Assembly (NCBI RefSeq): GCF_003944755.1
Contig: NZ_RWGU01000049.1
Span: 248,001-312,000, forward strand
Reading direction: 5' to 3'
DNA: 64,000 nt
From: Rhodovulum robiginosum
GTDB taxonomy: Bacteria; Pseudomonadota; Alphaproteobacteria; Rhodobacterales; Rhodobacteraceae
Part shown: piece by piece, positions 18,245-27,257 of the stretch
Layout: every line of letters starts with the position of its first letter
Numbering within the stretch: position 1 is the stretch's first letter
The notes under the pieces: model-generated
Told to the model about the DNA's origin: nothing
The model's database searches: none
What the model saw: the letters and a program-made list of their open reading frames with translations, nothing else
Translations under genes and position numbers: made by a program

Positions 18245-18706
18245 TTACCCTGCATCCAGCCGGTCCACCGCCGCTTTCGCCGCGGTGCTCACCGCCGGGC
18301 TCAGCCCCTCGCCGGGGGCGAAATCGGCGCCTTCGATGCCGAGGATCGACAGCCGCGGCGGCAGAAGGCCCAGCAACCGCGCGGTTTCGACCGCCTCGGC
18401 CAGGCCGAAGCTGTGGGTCGAGCGGCGGAACCTCGTGCCGCCCACGGGGCCCGCGGCTGCATCGAGCGTCAGGATCGTTCCGGGCGCCGCGCCGGTCTCG
18501 GTCGCGTCGATCAGCGTGACGGCCCCGCGTCCCCGGAAAAGCTCGATCAGCCCCGCGCCGTCGCCGCCATGGGTCAGTGCCCTGTGGCCGCGCCGCGCCA
18601 GTTCGTCCGCCACCCAGGGCCCGACCCCGTCATCGCGCCGGAACGGGTTGCCGACGCCGATGAAAAGCGGCGCCTCAGACACGCTCGATGGTCGGTCTGA
18701 GCGCAT
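18245..18706 (-). CDS. Hydrogenase maturation protease
   Basis: Endopeptidase of the HycI/HyaD family, 153 residues, which removes the C-terminal tail of the NiFe large subunit after nickel insertion. The N-terminal FIGVGNPFRRDDGVG carries the Ni-sensing Asp of the family, LIDATE carries the second acidic ligand, and THSFGLAEAVE supplies the histidine. Its gene overlaps the end of the large-subunit gene by 32 nt, and that subunit does have a cleavable tail after its last metal-binding histidine, so substrate and protease are encoded together. Confidence 0.9.
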   Translation of the reverse strand: MRSDRPSSVSEAPLFIGVGNPFRRDDGVGPWVADELARRGHRALTHGGDGAGLIELFRGRGAVTLIDATETGAAPGTILTLDAAAGPVGGTRFRRSTHSFGLAEAVETARLLGLLPPRLSILGIEGADFAPGEGLSPAVSTAAKAAVDRLDAG

Positions 18707-19961
18707 GGGTCGCGCAGGAGATGCACGGGTCGTGGTTGCGGATCGCCTGTTCGCACCGCCATTGCAGCGCAGCGTCGTCCAGATCGAGAAAGCGACCCGC
18801 GACGCGGGCGAGATCGTCTTCGATCTGCTTCTGGTTCTGCGAGGTGGGCGGCACGATGGCGGCGCTCAGGATGCGGCCCTCGTCGTCCAGCGTGTAGCTG
18901 TGATGACAGATGCCGCGCGGCGCCTCGGTGCAGCCATGCCCCGTGCCGGCGCGGCGCGGCGCCACCACCGCCGGCGGGTCGGGCGGCACGTAGCCACGGG
19001 CCAGCCGCAGCGCCTCTTCGCAGGCATATTGCACCTCGACCATCCGCACGAGGATCGACCGGAACGGGTTGCGCTCGACCGGGCCGAGGCCCGCGGCCGC
19101 CGCGGTGTCGCGGCAACTGTCGCTGAGGCGCGCGAAATTGTTGGCGTAGCGCGCGAGCGGCCCGACGAGGTAGGGTGCATCGCCGTGGCGGGCATGGAGC
19201 GCGGTCGAGCGCGCCACCTGTTCCTCGGCAAAATGCTCGGCAAAGGCCTCCACACCGATATCGAGCCCCCGGTTCGACCCGATGCGGCCCAGCTCGATCG
19301 GGTAGGTCTCGGGGTGGACCAGCGAGACGAAGGTGTAATCGGCCTCGTCCTGGGGAAAGTCGAACCCTGCGAAATCGAGCGTCATGTCGCGGGCCGCGCC
19401 GATGCCCCATTCCAGCTCGGGGATCAGCGCGGCGATACGCTCGGGGTCGGGCGCGCGCCAGAACCCGCCGATGCGGGTGTTGACCGGGTGCACCGCCCGG
19501 CCGCCGATCACCTCCATCAACTCGTTGCCCAGCTTTTTCAGGCGCAGCGCGGTTTTCACCAGATCGGGGCGCAGGCGGGCGATTTCGAACGCGTCCTCCA
19601 GCCCCAGGAAATCGGGCGCGTGCAGCATCGCCGCGTGCAACACGTGGCTCTGGATCCACTCGCCGCAATATAGCAGCCGGCGCAGGGCGGCGATTTCGGG
19701 GGTCACCGTCACCCCCAGCGCCGCCTCCATCGCCTGGTTGGCGCTGGTGATATAGGCCACTGGGCAGATGCCGCAGATGCGCGAGGTGATGTCGGGCGCG
19801 TCGGCCGCGTCGCGCCCGCGCAAGAGCGCCTCGAAAAACCGCGGCGGCTCGAAGATGCGGAACTCGGCCGCCTCGACGCCGCTTGGGCCGATCTTCAGCT
19901 TGATCGCCCCTTCGCCCTCGACGCGGGCCAGCGCATCGACCTTGATGGTGCGTTCAGCCAT
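18675..19961 (-). CDS. NiFe hydrogenase large (alpha) subunit, group 3b-like
   Basis: Catalytic subunit of 428 residues of a cytoplasmic NAD(P)-linked hydrogenase. The L1 motif is [11 protein letters not shown] (about 60-70) and the L2 motif DPCISCATH is near the C terminus; the four cysteines bind Ni and Fe. Nine residues (ALRPTIERV) follow His and form the tail removed by the maturation protease. The ATG at 19961 overlaps the small-subunit gene by 8 nt. The subunit set around it (two-cluster beta, flavin gamma, three-cluster small subunit) matches sulfhydrogenase/group 3b enzymes, which exchange electrons between H2 and NADP(H). No hyp maturation genes are in the window. Confidence 0.88.
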   Translation of the reverse strand: MAERTIKVDALARVEGEGAIKLKIGPSGVEAAEFRIFEPPRFFEALLRGRDAADAPDITSRICGICPVAYITSANQAMEAALGVTVTPEIAALRRLLYCGEWIQSHVLHAAMLHAPDFLGLEDAFEIARLRPDLVKTALRLKKLGNELMEVIGGRAVHPVNTRIGGFWRAPDPERIAALIPELEWGIGAARDMTLDFAGFDFPQDEADYTFVSLVHPETYPIELGRIGSNRGLDIGVEAFAEHFAEEQVARSTALHARHGDAPYLVGPLARYANNFARLSDSCRDTAAAAGLGPVERNPFRSILVRMVEVQYACEEALRLARGYVPPDPPAVVAPRRAGTGHGCTEAPRGICHHSYTLDDEGRILSAAIVPPTSQNQKQIEDDLARVAGRFLDLDDAALQWRCEQAIRNHDPCISCATHALRPTIERV

Positions 19962-20721
19962 TGCCCTGTCCCCCTTCGGCAAAGGCAGGCGCGGCGGCGG
20001 TGAAGCTGCGCAGCGCGTCGCGGATCTGCCGCGCGTCGAGGCCCAGCTCGGCGAACCGCGCGGTCATCGCGGCGACATTGGCGCCCTCCACCGGGCCGAA
20101 ACAGCCGTAGCAGCCGCGCCCGACCCTGGGGCAGAGGTTGCCACAGCCGGCAAGGGTGACGGGGCCGAGGCAGGGCTGGCCTTCGGCCACCATCACGCAG
20201 GCCGTGCCATGCGCCTTGCACTCGACGCACTGGGCGAATTTCGGCAGGCGCGGCCGGCGCCCGGCCAGGACGGCCGTGACCAGCTCGACAAGCTGGTATT
20301 TCGAGATCGGGCAGCCGTGGAGTTCGATGTCCACCGGCACATGCGCCGAGATCGGGGTCGAGGTGGCCAGCACGTCCAGATAGTCCGGGCGCGGGTAGAC
20401 GGCCGCGGCCATCCCGTCGAGATCGGCGAAGTTGCGCAGGGACTGGATGCCGCCCGCGGTGGCGCAGGCGCCGATCGCCACCAAGCTGTGCGACTGCGCG
20501 CGGATATGCTTGATCCGCTCGGCATCCTCGGGCGTGGTGATCGACCCCTCGACCAGCGACAGGTCGTAGGGCCCGGCGACGCTCTTGCGGCTCGCCTCGG
20601 GGAAATGGGCGATCTCGATGGCCCCCGCGATGGCCAGAAGCTCGTCCTCGCAATCGAGCAGGCTCAGCTGGCAGCCGTCGCAGGAGGCGAATTTCCAGAC
20701 CGCGAGGGTGGGGCGTGCCAT
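19954..20721 (-). CDS. NiFe hydrogenase small (delta) subunit
   Basis: Electron-transfer subunit of 255 residues carrying three iron-sulfur clusters. Proximal-cluster ligands are in [19 protein letters not shown] and LHGCPIS. Further cysteines for medial and distal clusters are in [11 protein letters not shown] and [19 protein letters not shown]. There is no Tat signal, so the enzyme is cytoplasmic, as expected for group 3. The start at 20721 follows the gamma-subunit stop by 2 nt; the long open frame upstream is out of context. Confidence 0.88.
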   Translation of the reverse strand: MARPTLAVWKFASCDGCQLSLLDCEDELLAIAGAIEIAHFPEASRKSVAGPYDLSLVEGSITTPEDAERIKHIRAQSHSLVAIGACATAGGIQSLRNFADLDGMAAAVYPRPDYLDVLATSTPISAHVPVDIELHGCPISKYQLVELVTAVLAGRRPRLPKFAQCVECKAHGTACVMVAEGQPCLGPVTLAGCGNLCPRVGRGCYGCFGPVEGANVAAMTARFAELGLDARQIRDALRSFTAAAPAFAEGGQGNG

Positions 20722-20723
20722 GG

Positions 20724-21545
20724 TCAGATCTCCCGCAGGGTCAGCCGGGCGGCGATCCGGTCGTAGCGCAGGACCGGGCCGTCGCGGCAGATGAAATCGG
20801 GGCCGTACTGGCAATGGCCGCAAAGCCCGATGCCGCATTTCATGTTGCGCTCCATCGACAGCCAGATGCGGTCCGGCGGCACGCCGGCATCGCTCAGCGC
20901 TTGTGCGGTGGCGCGCATCATTACCTCGGGCCCGCACAGGAAGGCCGAAACCGCCGCCGGGTCGTGCCCCGCCAGCGCCGGGGGCAGGCAGCCGATCACC
21001 GTACCCACGCGCCCCGTCCAGCCCGGCGCGGCATGATCGACGGTCAGGTAGACCGGCGTGCCCTCCGCCGCCCAGGCGGACAGCTCGCCCGCGTAGAGCA
21101 GCGTGTCGGGCGACCTTGCGCCGTGGACGACCGAGACGGCGCCCGGCTGCGCCGCGGCTGCCAGGATTGCCGGGCGCAGCGGAGCGAGGCCGAGACCGCC
21201 GGCGACCGCCAGAAGGTGGCGCCCGGCCTGGTCCGCCACGGGCCAGCCGGTGCCGAACGGGCCGCGCAGCCCCAGCTCGGCTCCGGCTTCCATGGCCGTC
21301 AGCGCCCGTGTGGTGGCCCCCACGGCGCGGATCGTGTGCATCGGACGGCCGGCCTCGTCGTGACCCGAGAGCGAGATCGCGGCCTCGCCGATGCCGAAGG
21401 CGTAAAGCATGTTGAATTGTCCGGGCGCGCCCCCGGACAGGGCGCCTGCCACGGGCTCCAGCGTCAGCGTTGCGACATCGGCACCCTCGGCCTGCGCGGA
21501 GGCGACGCGGCAGCGGACCGGCAGCATGGGTGCAGCGCCGTCCAT
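20724..21545 (-). CDS. Hydrogenase gamma subunit, FAD/NAD(P)-binding with 2Fe-2S
   Basis: Flavin reductase-like subunit of 273 residues that links the hydrogenase to NAD(P)H. An FAD domain ([20 protein letters not shown]) is followed by a nucleotide-binding domain ([15 protein letters not shown]). A C-terminal 2Fe-2S cluster has cysteines in [19 protein letters not shown]. The start at 21545 is 4 nt after the stop of the cyclic-nucleotide-domain gene; residues further upstream in the frame do not resemble the family. Confidence 0.85.
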   Translation of the reverse strand: MDGAAPMLPVRCRVASAQAEGADVATLTLEPVAGALSGGAPGQFNMLYAFGIGEAAISLSGHDEAGRPMHTIRAVGATTRALTAMEAGAELGLRGPFGTGWPVADQAGRHLLAVAGGLGLAPLRPAILAAAAQPGAVSVVHGARSPDTLLYAGELSAWAAEGTPVYLTVDHAAPGWTGRVGTVIGCLPPALAGHDPAAVSAFLCGPEVMMRATAQALSDAGVPPDRIWLSMERNMKCGIGLCGHCQYGPDFICRDGPVLRYDRIAARLTLREI

Positions 21546-21549
21546 CGCC

Positions 21550-22017
21550 TCAGCCCCCGCTGCCATAGAGATCGAGCAGCCGCATCCGTTGGGCGCGCAT
21601 CCGCTGCGCCACATGGGGGGCCCAGGCCCTGAAAAAGGCATAGCCAACCGCCGGGATCGCGTCGCATTTCTCGCGCAGGCAGGCGGCGTCGAGGCTGAGC
21701 GCCCGCACATTTGACAGAGCCCGCGCATCGGCCATGTGCCGGTAGGGCGCGACGAGCCAGCTAACCCCCAGCAGATCGCCCGGATGCAGGGTTTCCATGA
21801 TCATCGGCGGCTGGCCCGGCGTCGCCATCTCGACCGCCACGTCGCCGGCGCGCAGCAGGAACACCTTGTCGGCCGTCTCTCCCTCGCGCAGGACCAGCGC
21901 GCCCGAGTCGAACTGCTCGGTCCGGGCACAGCCCGCCAATTCGTCCAGCGTGGCCCCATCGAAACGGGCAAAGAGGGGATGCTCGGCCAGAAGCTCGCGG
22001 ATCGTGCGCAGGGTCAT
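21550..22017 (-). CDS. Cyclic-nucleotide-binding-domain protein inside the hydrogenase operon
   Basis: A 155-residue protein made almost wholly of one CNB (CRP-like) domain at about 10-115: [22 protein letters not shown] followed by the [13 protein letters not shown] turn. The phosphate-binding cassette is altered: the usual Glu after the Gly is Val85, while an Arg (Arg93) is kept, so classical cAMP binding is doubtful. The C terminus is a short helical region rich in Arg; no helix-turn-helix is visible, so it is not a normal CRP/FNR transcription factor. It overlaps the beta-subunit gene (ATGA) and sits 4 nt before gamma, implying a role in the enzyme itself, such as a regulatory or docking subunit. 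Confidence 0.8.
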   Translation of the reverse strand: MTLRTIRELLAEHPLFARFDGATLDELAGCARTEQFDSGALVLREGETADKVFLLRAGDVAVEMATPGQPPMIMETLHPGDLLGVSWLVAPYRHMADARALSNVRALSLDAACLREKCDAIPAVGYAFFRAWAPHVAQRMRAQRMRLLDLYGSGG

Positions 22018-23120
22018 GCGGGGGTCTCCTCGGTCGAAAGCGCGCGGGCCTCTTGGGTGATGTCGATCCCGACCGGGCACCAGGCGATGCAGCGCCCGCA
22101 GCCGACGCAGCCGGATTCGCCGAACTGGTCGTGCCAGCTCGACAGCTTGTGGGTCATCCACTGGCGATAGCGCGCGCGGGTCGATGCGCGCACTGCGCCG
22201 CCGCCCACCAGGCTGAACTCTGGCGAAAAGCAGCTGTCCCAGTGCCGCCACCGCTCGGCATGATCTCCCGTCAGGTCGGTCACGTCCTCGACGTCGGAAC
22301 AAAAGCAGGTGGGGCAGGCCAGCGTGCAATTGGCGCAGGCCAGGCAGCGTGCGGCCACGTCGTCCCAGGCCGGGTGCTCGGGCGCGCTGCGCAATGTCCC
22401 GGCGATGCCGGCGGGCATGTGCCTTGTCTGGGTTTCGGCGGTCCGGCGGGACATCGCGGCAGCCGCGGCAAGATCGTCCTCGGTCGCCGGGATTGCATCC
22501 AGACGCGCGGCCAGCGCCGCACCCGCCGTGCTGCCGGTCTCGACGACGAAGCGCCCGTCAAGCTCGCTCAGCGCAAGGTCAAAGCCCTGCTCGGCCCGCG
22601 GCCCGGTGCCCATCGAGGCGCAAAAGCAGGTGGGGGCGGCACGGGCGCAATTGACGGCCACGATCAGCACGGCGGCGCGGCGGTGCGCATAGGCAGGGTC
22701 GCCGGGGCCGGTGGAAAACACCCTGTCCTGCCGGGCGATGGCGGCCAGATCGCAGGGCCGCACGCCGAAGAACGCGGTTTTCGGCCAGGGCTGGGGGGCG
22801 TCGTCAAAGGTGACGGCCTGTCCCTCTCGCTGCGCCGACCACAGCTTTTCGCGCGGCGGGAATAGCCACTCCTTCCAACCGCCGGGGCCGATCACGTGGT
22901 CGAACCAGCGTCCGGGCGGCCCGTCGACCAGGCGGCAATGGCCGGGCCCCAACTCATCGACCCGGCCGCGCGGCAACGCGTCCGCCGAGGCAATTTCGCG
23001 TGTTACCAGCGCGCCGTCACGCTCGACCGCGGCGATGACACGCCAGCCATCCTCGCGCAGCAGGCGCACAACCTGCTGCGGTCCATCGATCGTCACGGCA
23101 CTGTCGGTTGCGAAGTCCAT
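22014..23120 (-). CDS. Hydrogenase beta subunit, 4Fe-4S dicluster electron-transfer protein
   Basis: Iron-sulfur subunit of 368 residues, the HyhB/SH-beta partner of the flavin subunit. Two ferredoxin-type motifs lie near the C terminus: [16 protein letters not shown] and [16 protein letters not shown]. An N-terminal domain contains [10 protein letters not shown] and cysteine-rich [12 protein letters not shown], a combination typical of these hydrogenase and sulfite-reductase-like A subunits. The start at 23120 has GGGGAGGA 7 nt upstream; the frame is open further up but without family features. First gene of the operon, about 72 nt after the predicted FNR-dependent transcription start. Confidence 0.85.
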   Translation of the reverse strand: MDFATDSAVTIDGPQQVVRLLREDGWRVIAAVERDGALVTREIASADALPRGRVDELGPGHCRLVDGPPGRWFDHVIGPGGWKEWLFPPREKLWSAQREGQAVTFDDAPQPWPKTAFFGVRPCDLAAIARQDRVFSTGPGDPAYAHRRAAVLIVAVNCARAAPTCFCASMGTGPRAEQGFDLALSELDGRFVVETGSTAGAALAARLDAIPATEDDLAAAAAMSRRTAETQTRHMPAGIAGTLRSAPEHPAWDDVAARCLACANCTLACPTCFCSDVEDVTDLTGDHAERWRHWDSCFSPEFSLVGGGAVRASTRARYRQWMTHKLSSWHDQFGESGCVGCGRCIAWCPVGIDITQEARALSTEETPA

Positions 23121-23198
23121 CCAGGCGTCCTCCCCGCCGGTGCGATTTCGCCAATCGGGCACGCCCCCCCGCACAAGCGGCAGCATACCCGCCACCGA

Positions 23199-23240
23199 AG
23201 TGTATCGGCCCAAGCGCCTGTACGAGTTGATCTGGATCAG
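23199..23240 (-). promoter_or_regulatory. FNR/FnrL box with class II promoter spacing for the hydrogenase operon
   Basis: Positions 23227-23240 read TTGAT-CTGG-ATCAG on the plus strand, one base from the FNR consensus TTGAT-N4-ATCAA. The centre is at 23233.5. For a class II FNR promoter the -10 element should occupy 23199-23204, and the minus strand there reads TACACT, a 4/6 match to TATAAT. Transcription would start near 23192, leaving a 72-nt leader with a strong ribosome site. This predicts induction of the hydrogenase under oxygen limitation. Confidence 0.72.
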
Positions 23241-23428
23241 GCGTGAGCTGTCTTCTGTCGACGGCCCCGTTCTGCGCGCAGCGAACCGAGCGGTGGCGTC
23301 AAAGGGCAGCCCGCCCTCGCTGCGATCCGTGCGCGCCTGTCTGATCGCATCGGCCGTCTGCCTTGTGCAATCAGCCCGTCCTGTGCCGTGGGCGCGGATC
23401 GTGCCAAGATGGGGGCAGCGCTGCCCGT

Positions 23429-24160
23429 TTAGGTCTTGAAAAAGTCGGGGTGCTTGTCGCGCAGCGCCTCGATACGCTTGATGGTCTGGCCCAGATGCGT
23501 CCGGAGCGCCCCGATGGCGCCGTCGGCGTCTCCCGCCTCCAGCATTGCGACGATCTCTTTGTGCTCCTTGACGATCCGGGACAGCTTGTCGGTGTCCCAC
23601 ATGTCGAGCCGCCGCAACCGGTCGAGATGGCCCGAATGCGAGCGGATGATCGTATGAAGCCCCGGATGCCCGGCGGCCGCGATCATGGTCTGGTGAAAGG
23701 TTTCGTCGAGCCCCTGGAAGGTGCCGGTCTGGCGGTCCTGTCCGATGACCGTTTCCTGCAGGCTGACGATCATCTTGAGTCTGTCGAGCTGGGCGGGGGT
23801 GATCGTCGCGGCCAGTTCGCGCACCACCTCGACCTCGATGGCGCGGCGCAGGAAATGCGCCTCTGCGATGCGGTCCGGGTCGATGCGGGTGACGACCGTT
23901 CTCGACTGCGGCTGGATATCGACCAGCCCCTCGCTTTCGAGCACCTGCAGCGCGTCCCTGACGGGGGTCTGGCTGACATCGTATTCGCGTGCGAGTTCGG
24001 TTCGGCTGAGCACCGTGTCGGGCGGCAGTTGCAGCGAAATGATCCGGCGACGAAGCGAATCCAGCGTGCGTGCCGCCGCCGACCGGGGCACGTTGTCGGC
24101 ATCGGCATCGGATCCGCCGAGACGGGACAACACGTCGGGAAGCAGAGCGTCGTCGTTCAT
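23429..24160 (-). CDS. GntR-family transcriptional regulator, FCD subfamily
   Basis: Regulator of 243 residues. The winged helix lies at about 30-95 (RTELAREYDVSQTPVRDALQVLESEGL) and the FCD effector domain from about 105; metal-binding-type histidines are in ETFHQTMIAAAGH and SHSGHLDRL. I prefer the ATG at 24160; the frame is open to 24214. It diverges from the enolase-superfamily gene that opens the sugar-acid region. The shared gap contains CTAATATATCAG, and the perfect palindrome CTAATATATTAG lies upstream of the TRAP genes at 28694, so this protein probably controls both units in response to a sugar acid or a 2-keto-3-deoxy intermediate. Confidence 0.87.
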   Translation of the reverse strand: MNDDALLPDVLSRLGGSDADADNVPRSAAARTLDSLRRRIISLQLPPDTVLSRTELAREYDVSQTPVRDALQVLESEGLVDIQPQSRTVVTRIDPDRIAEAHFLRRAIEVEVVRELAATITPAQLDRLKMIVSLQETVIGQDRQTGTFQGLDETFHQTMIAAAGHPGLHTIIRSHSGHLDRLRRLDMWDTDKLSRIVKEHKEIVAMLEAGDADGAIGALRTHLGQTIKRIEALRDKHPDFFKT

Positions 24161-24232
24161 CGAAAACCCCGAAAATCTTTCGCGCAGTCCTAACCGCCGC
24201 CGCGGGTTTGGCAAGTTGCCATTACATAAATT

Positions 24233-24244
24233 CTAATATATCAG
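24233..24244. promoter_or_regulatory. Operator copy 1 (CTAATATATCAG) of the sugar-acid GntR regulator
   Basis: Twelve-base element in the divergent gap between the GntR gene and the enolase-superfamily gene. It differs at one base from the perfect palindrome CTAATATATTAG found at 28694-28705. In a high-GC genome such an AT-only core is conspicuous, and the position (72 bp from the regulator start, 45-50 bp from the enzyme start) suits control of both directions. Confidence 0.55.
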
Positions 24245-24289
24245 CTTTTCGAAAGCTACGGCAATGGTTCGATGATGAGGGGGCGGGTT

Positions 24290-25429
24290 TTGAAGGACCG
24301 GATCGAGGGGATCAGGCTTTCGCAGGTCTCCCAACCGTTGCGGCGGCCGGCCTCTGACGCCAAGGTCGCCACCGGGCGGCAGGTGCCGCTGACATCTGTC
24401 GAATTGCTCTGTGCCGAGATCGTGGATGCCGAAGGCCGGACCGGCACGGGCTTTACCTACACGCTGCGCGCCGGCGGCCCGGCGCTGTTCGCGCTGGCCG
24501 AAGAGATCGCGCCGATGCTGCTGGGCCGGCCTGCCGCCGACATCCCGGCGGCATGGGACATGCTGGCCTGGCGCACGATTTCGCTGGGCGCGGGCGGGGC
24601 CGCCTATCACGTTCTGGCGGCTTTCGATACCGCGCTGTGGGATCTCAAGGCCCGCCGCGCCGGGCTGCCGCTGGCGCGGCTGCTGGGGGCGTGGCGCGCG
24701 GGCGCGCGGGTCTACAATTCGGGCGGGCAGTACCTTGAGGCCTCGATCGACGAGATGCGGGGCGCGGCGCGCGCCTCGGTGGCGCGCGGCATCGGCGGGA
24801 TCAAGATGAAGGTCGGCCAGCCCGACTGGCGCGAGGACATGCGCCGGATCGAGGCGGTGCGCGACGCCATCGGCCCCGACACCGCGCTGATGATCGACGC
24901 CAACCAGCAATGGACCCGCGCCGAGGCCCGCGCCTTTTGCCGGCGGGTGGACGATATGGGGCTCGCCTTCATCGAGGAGCCGCTGGAGGCGCGCGATTTC
25001 GCGGGCCACGGGGCGTTGGCGCGCGAGCTGGTCACGCCGGTGGCCACCGGCGAGATGCTGACCTCCTTCGACGAACACGCGGCGCTGGTGGCCGCGGGCG
25101 GGGCAGGGGTGCTGCAACCCGATGCGCCGCGGATCGGCGGTGTCACCCCCTTCCTGAGGGTGATGGAGCTGGCGCGGGCCAACCGCCTGACGCTGGCGCC
25201 CCATTTCGTGATGGAGCTGCATTTGCAGATGGTCGCGGCCTATCCGACCGAGGGCTGGGTCGAGTATTTCGACTGGCTGGAAGAGCTGTTCGACGAGCGG
25301 CTGGAGATCCGCGACGGGCGGATCTGGGTGCCGGACCGCCCCGGCTTCGGCCTGACGCTGTCCGACGCGGCCCGCGCCCGCACCGTATCCACGACAACGC
25401 TGGGCGCACCGCCCGAGGGAGGAACCTGA
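24290..25429 (+). CDS. Mandelate racemase/muconate lactonizing (enolase superfamily) enzyme
   Basis: Acid-sugar dehydratase-like member of the enolase superfamily, about 379 residues. A capping domain is followed by the barrel with the base motif IKMKVG (KxK), metal ligands in MIDANQQW, FIEEPLEA and ATGEMLTS, and the histidine in LAPHFVME. KxK plus His suggests the mandelate racemase subgroup (galactarate, talarate or similar dehydratases). The start is uncertain: GAGGGGG lies 6 nt before a TTG at 24290, whereas ATGs at 24272 and 24275 have no ribosome site. The stop overlaps the next start by 1 nt. Confidence 0.83.
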   Translation: MKDRIEGIRLSQVSQPLRRPASDAKVATGRQVPLTSVELLCAEIVDAEGRTGTGFTYTLRAGGPALFALAEEIAPMLLGRPAADIPAAWDMLAWRTISLGAGGAAYHVLAAFDTALWDLKARRAGLPLARLLGAWRAGARVYNSGGQYLEASIDEMRGAARASVARGIGGIKMKVGQPDWREDMRRIEAVRDAIGPDTALMIDANQQWTRAEARAFCRRVDDMGLAFIEEPLEARDFAGHGALARELVTPVATGEMLTSFDEHAALVAAGGAGVLQPDAPRIGGVTPFLRVMELARANRLTLAPHFVMELHLQMVAAYPTEGWVEYFDWLEELFDERLEIRDGRIWVPDRPGFGLTLSDAARARTVSTTTLGAPPEGGT

Positions 25430-26145
25430 TGGCATTCAACGACGAAATCCGCGACCGGCTGATGGGCGTCTCGGTGGCGACGCTGGCCACGGCGTTGTTC
25501 AAGCGCGGCCTGCGCAACCAGGTGATCCAGGACGTGCGCCCGCTGGCCGACAGGGGCCGCAACATGGTCGGGCCCGCCTTTACCCTGCGCTACATGCCCG
25601 CGCGGGAAGACCGCAACCAGCTGTCGCAATTCCGCAACCCCGACCACCCCCAGCGCAAGGCGATCGAGACCTGCCCGCCGGGCCATGTGCTGGTGATGGA
25701 CAGCCGCAAGGATGCCCGCGCGGCCAGTGCCGGCGACATCCTGATTACCCGGCTGATGGTCCGCGGCGGGGCCGGGGTGGTCAGCGACGGGGGGTTTCGT
25801 GACGCGGCCACCATCGCGGGGCTCGACATTCCCGCCTATCACAGCCGGCCGTCCTCACCCACCAACCTGACCCTGCACGAGGCGATCGACATCGACGTTC
25901 CCATCGGTTGCGGCGATGTTGCGGTGTTTCCCGGCGATATCGTGGTCGGCGACGCCGACAATGTCATCGTCATCCCCGCCCATCTGGCCGACGAGGTCTC
26001 GGCCGAGGCGGTGGAAATGACCGCCTACGAGGATTTCGTTGTCGAAGAGGTCCGGGCCGGGGCGACGATCATCGGCCTTTATCCCGCGACGCGGGACGAA
26101 AACCTCGCCCGGTTCGAGGAATGGCGCAAGGCCAACGGCCGCTGA
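25429..26145 (+). CDS. RraA-like protein / HMG-type aldolase family
   Basis: A 238-residue member of the RraA / 4-hydroxy-4-methyl-2-oxoglutarate aldolase fold. The conserved active-site loop is VVSDGGFRDAATIAGLDIPAY (the GGxRD-type motif with Arg and Asp), after AGDILITRLMVRGGAGV; a later segment, VFPGDIVVGDADNVIVIPAH, is also typical. Members act as pyruvate-forming aldolases or oxaloacetate decarboxylases. Its start overlaps the preceding dehydratase stop, so the two are co-translated and may act in sequence on a sugar acid and its keto-deoxy product. It is probably not a ribonuclease regulator in spite of the family name. Confidence 0.8.
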   Translation: MAFNDEIRDRLMGVSVATLATALFKRGLRNQVIQDVRPLADRGRNMVGPAFTLRYMPAREDRNQLSQFRNPDHPQRKAIETCPPGHVLVMDSRKDARAASAGDILITRLMVRGGAGVVSDGGFRDAATIAGLDIPAYHSRPSSPTNLTLHEAIDIDVPIGCGDVAVFPGDIVVGDADNVIVIPAHLADEVSAEAVEMTAYEDFVVEEVRAGATIIGLYPATRDENLARFEEWRKANGR

Positions 26146-26267
26146 GCCCGTGCGATGGCCGCGGTCAAGGCGCGCGGTGTCGGACACGCCTGCGGGGCGG
26201 GAGCCGAGACCGCTTGCGCAGCCCTGCAGCGGGGGGTCTACTGCGCTGTGACTGCGAGGAGATCGAG

Positions 26268-26300
26268 ATGCTGCACAAGCTGACCAAGGGCCGCCGATGA
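26268..26300 (+). CDS. Possible 10-codon peptide coupled to the 2-hydroxyacid dehydrogenase
   Basis: ATG at 26268 follows GAGGAG with 6-nt spacing and encodes MLHKLTKGRR before a TGA that overlaps the next ATG (ATGA). It may serve only to load ribosomes for the dehydrogenase, whose own ribosome site (AAGGG) is modest. It may equally be the tail of a decayed longer gene, since the frame is open upstream without recognisable homology. Confidence 0.3.
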   Translation: MLHKLTKGRR

Positions 26301-27253
26301 CCGCGCCCCGGGTCGCGCTTCTGGAGGCCTTCGGCCCCGACCTTCGGGCCACCGTCGCCGGGATCGTCGGTCCGGGCCTCGACATGCGCTACCCCGTCAG
26401 CAACAGCGAGGCGGACCGCGCGGCGGCGCTGGCCGAGGCCGATTATGCGGTGGTGCGGTCGGTCAAGATGACGCCCGCGCTGCTGGACAGCGCGCCGCGG
26501 CTGAAGGCGATCCACCAGTGGGGCACCGGGACCGACGGCATCCCCGTGGCCGAGGCGGCTTCCCGCGGCATCCTCGTGGCGCGCAGCCCGGGGATGAACG
26601 CACCCACCGTGGCGGACCACACCGTCGGGCTGATGCTGGCCGTGCTCAAGCGTATCTGCGTGGGCGACGCGCGGATGCGCGCGGGCGCATGGATGGAGCC
26701 CGACATTTACGCCCGCGGCCGCGACCTGAACGGCGCGCGGGTCGGGCTGGTGGGCTATGGCGCAACCGGGCAACTGGTCGCCCGGCGGCTGGCGGGGTTC
26801 GATTGCGACGTGGTCTATACGCGGCCCTCGGGGCCGGTCGAGGGCGCGCCGGGGTTCGTGCCGTTCGACGCGTTGATCGGCGCGGTCGATATCCTCAGCC
26901 TGCACCTGCCGCTGACCGCGCGGACCCGCCACCTGATTGACGCCGCCACCATCGCCCGGATGCGGCCGGGCACGGTGCTGATCAACATGGCCCGCGGCGG
27001 GGTGGTGGATCAGGCGGCGCTGCTGGCGGCGCTGGAAACGGGCCATCTGGGCGGCGCCGGGCTCGACACGTTCGAGCCCGAGCCGCTGCCGGCCGGCCAT
27101 CCGCTGCTGAACGCCCCGAACACGGTGCTGACGCCCCATATCGGCGGCGGCACGCGGGAAAATTTCGAGCGTCTGGTGCGGCACTGGTCGGCCAATCTCA
27201 TCGCCCATGCGGCGGGGCGCGAGATCGACCCGCGCGATCTTGTGACCGGTTAG
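26297..27253 (+). CDS. D-2-hydroxyacid dehydrogenase
   Basis: NAD(P)-dependent oxidoreductase of 318 residues interconverting 2-oxoacids and D-2-hydroxyacids. The cofactor domain has VGLVGYGATGQLVA. Catalytic residues are the Arg in INMARGGVVDQAAL, the Glu in GLDTFEPEPLP and the His in LTPHIGGGTREN, in the standard order. Translationally coupled to a 10-codon frame upstream and 4 nt before the membrane-protein gene. In this operon it may reduce a 2-keto acid released by the RraA-like aldolase. Confidence 0.88.
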   Translation: MTAPRVALLEAFGPDLRATVAGIVGPGLDMRYPVSNSEADRAAALAEADYAVVRSVKMTPALLDSAPRLKAIHQWGTGTDGIPVAEAASRGILVARSPGMNAPTVADHTVGLMLAVLKRICVGDARMRAGAWMEPDIYARGRDLNGARVGLVGYGATGQLVARRLAGFDCDVVYTRPSGPVEGAPGFVPFDALIGAVDILSLHLPLTARTRHLIDAATIARMRPGTVLINMARGGVVDQAALLAALETGHLGGAGLDTFEPEPLPAGHPLLNAPNTVLTPHIGGGTRENFERLVRHWSANLIAHAAGREIDPRDLVTG

Positions 27254-27257
27254 GCGC

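Noticed and set aside
21550-22017. CNB protein as an FNR/CRP transcription factor that binds the 23227 box
   Set aside because: No helix-turn-helix region and only 155 residues.
18675-23120. Hydrogenase as a HoxEFUYH (group 3d) enzyme
   Set aside because: Diaphorase-type HoxF and HoxU are absent; beta and gamma subunits are of the sulfhydrogenase type.
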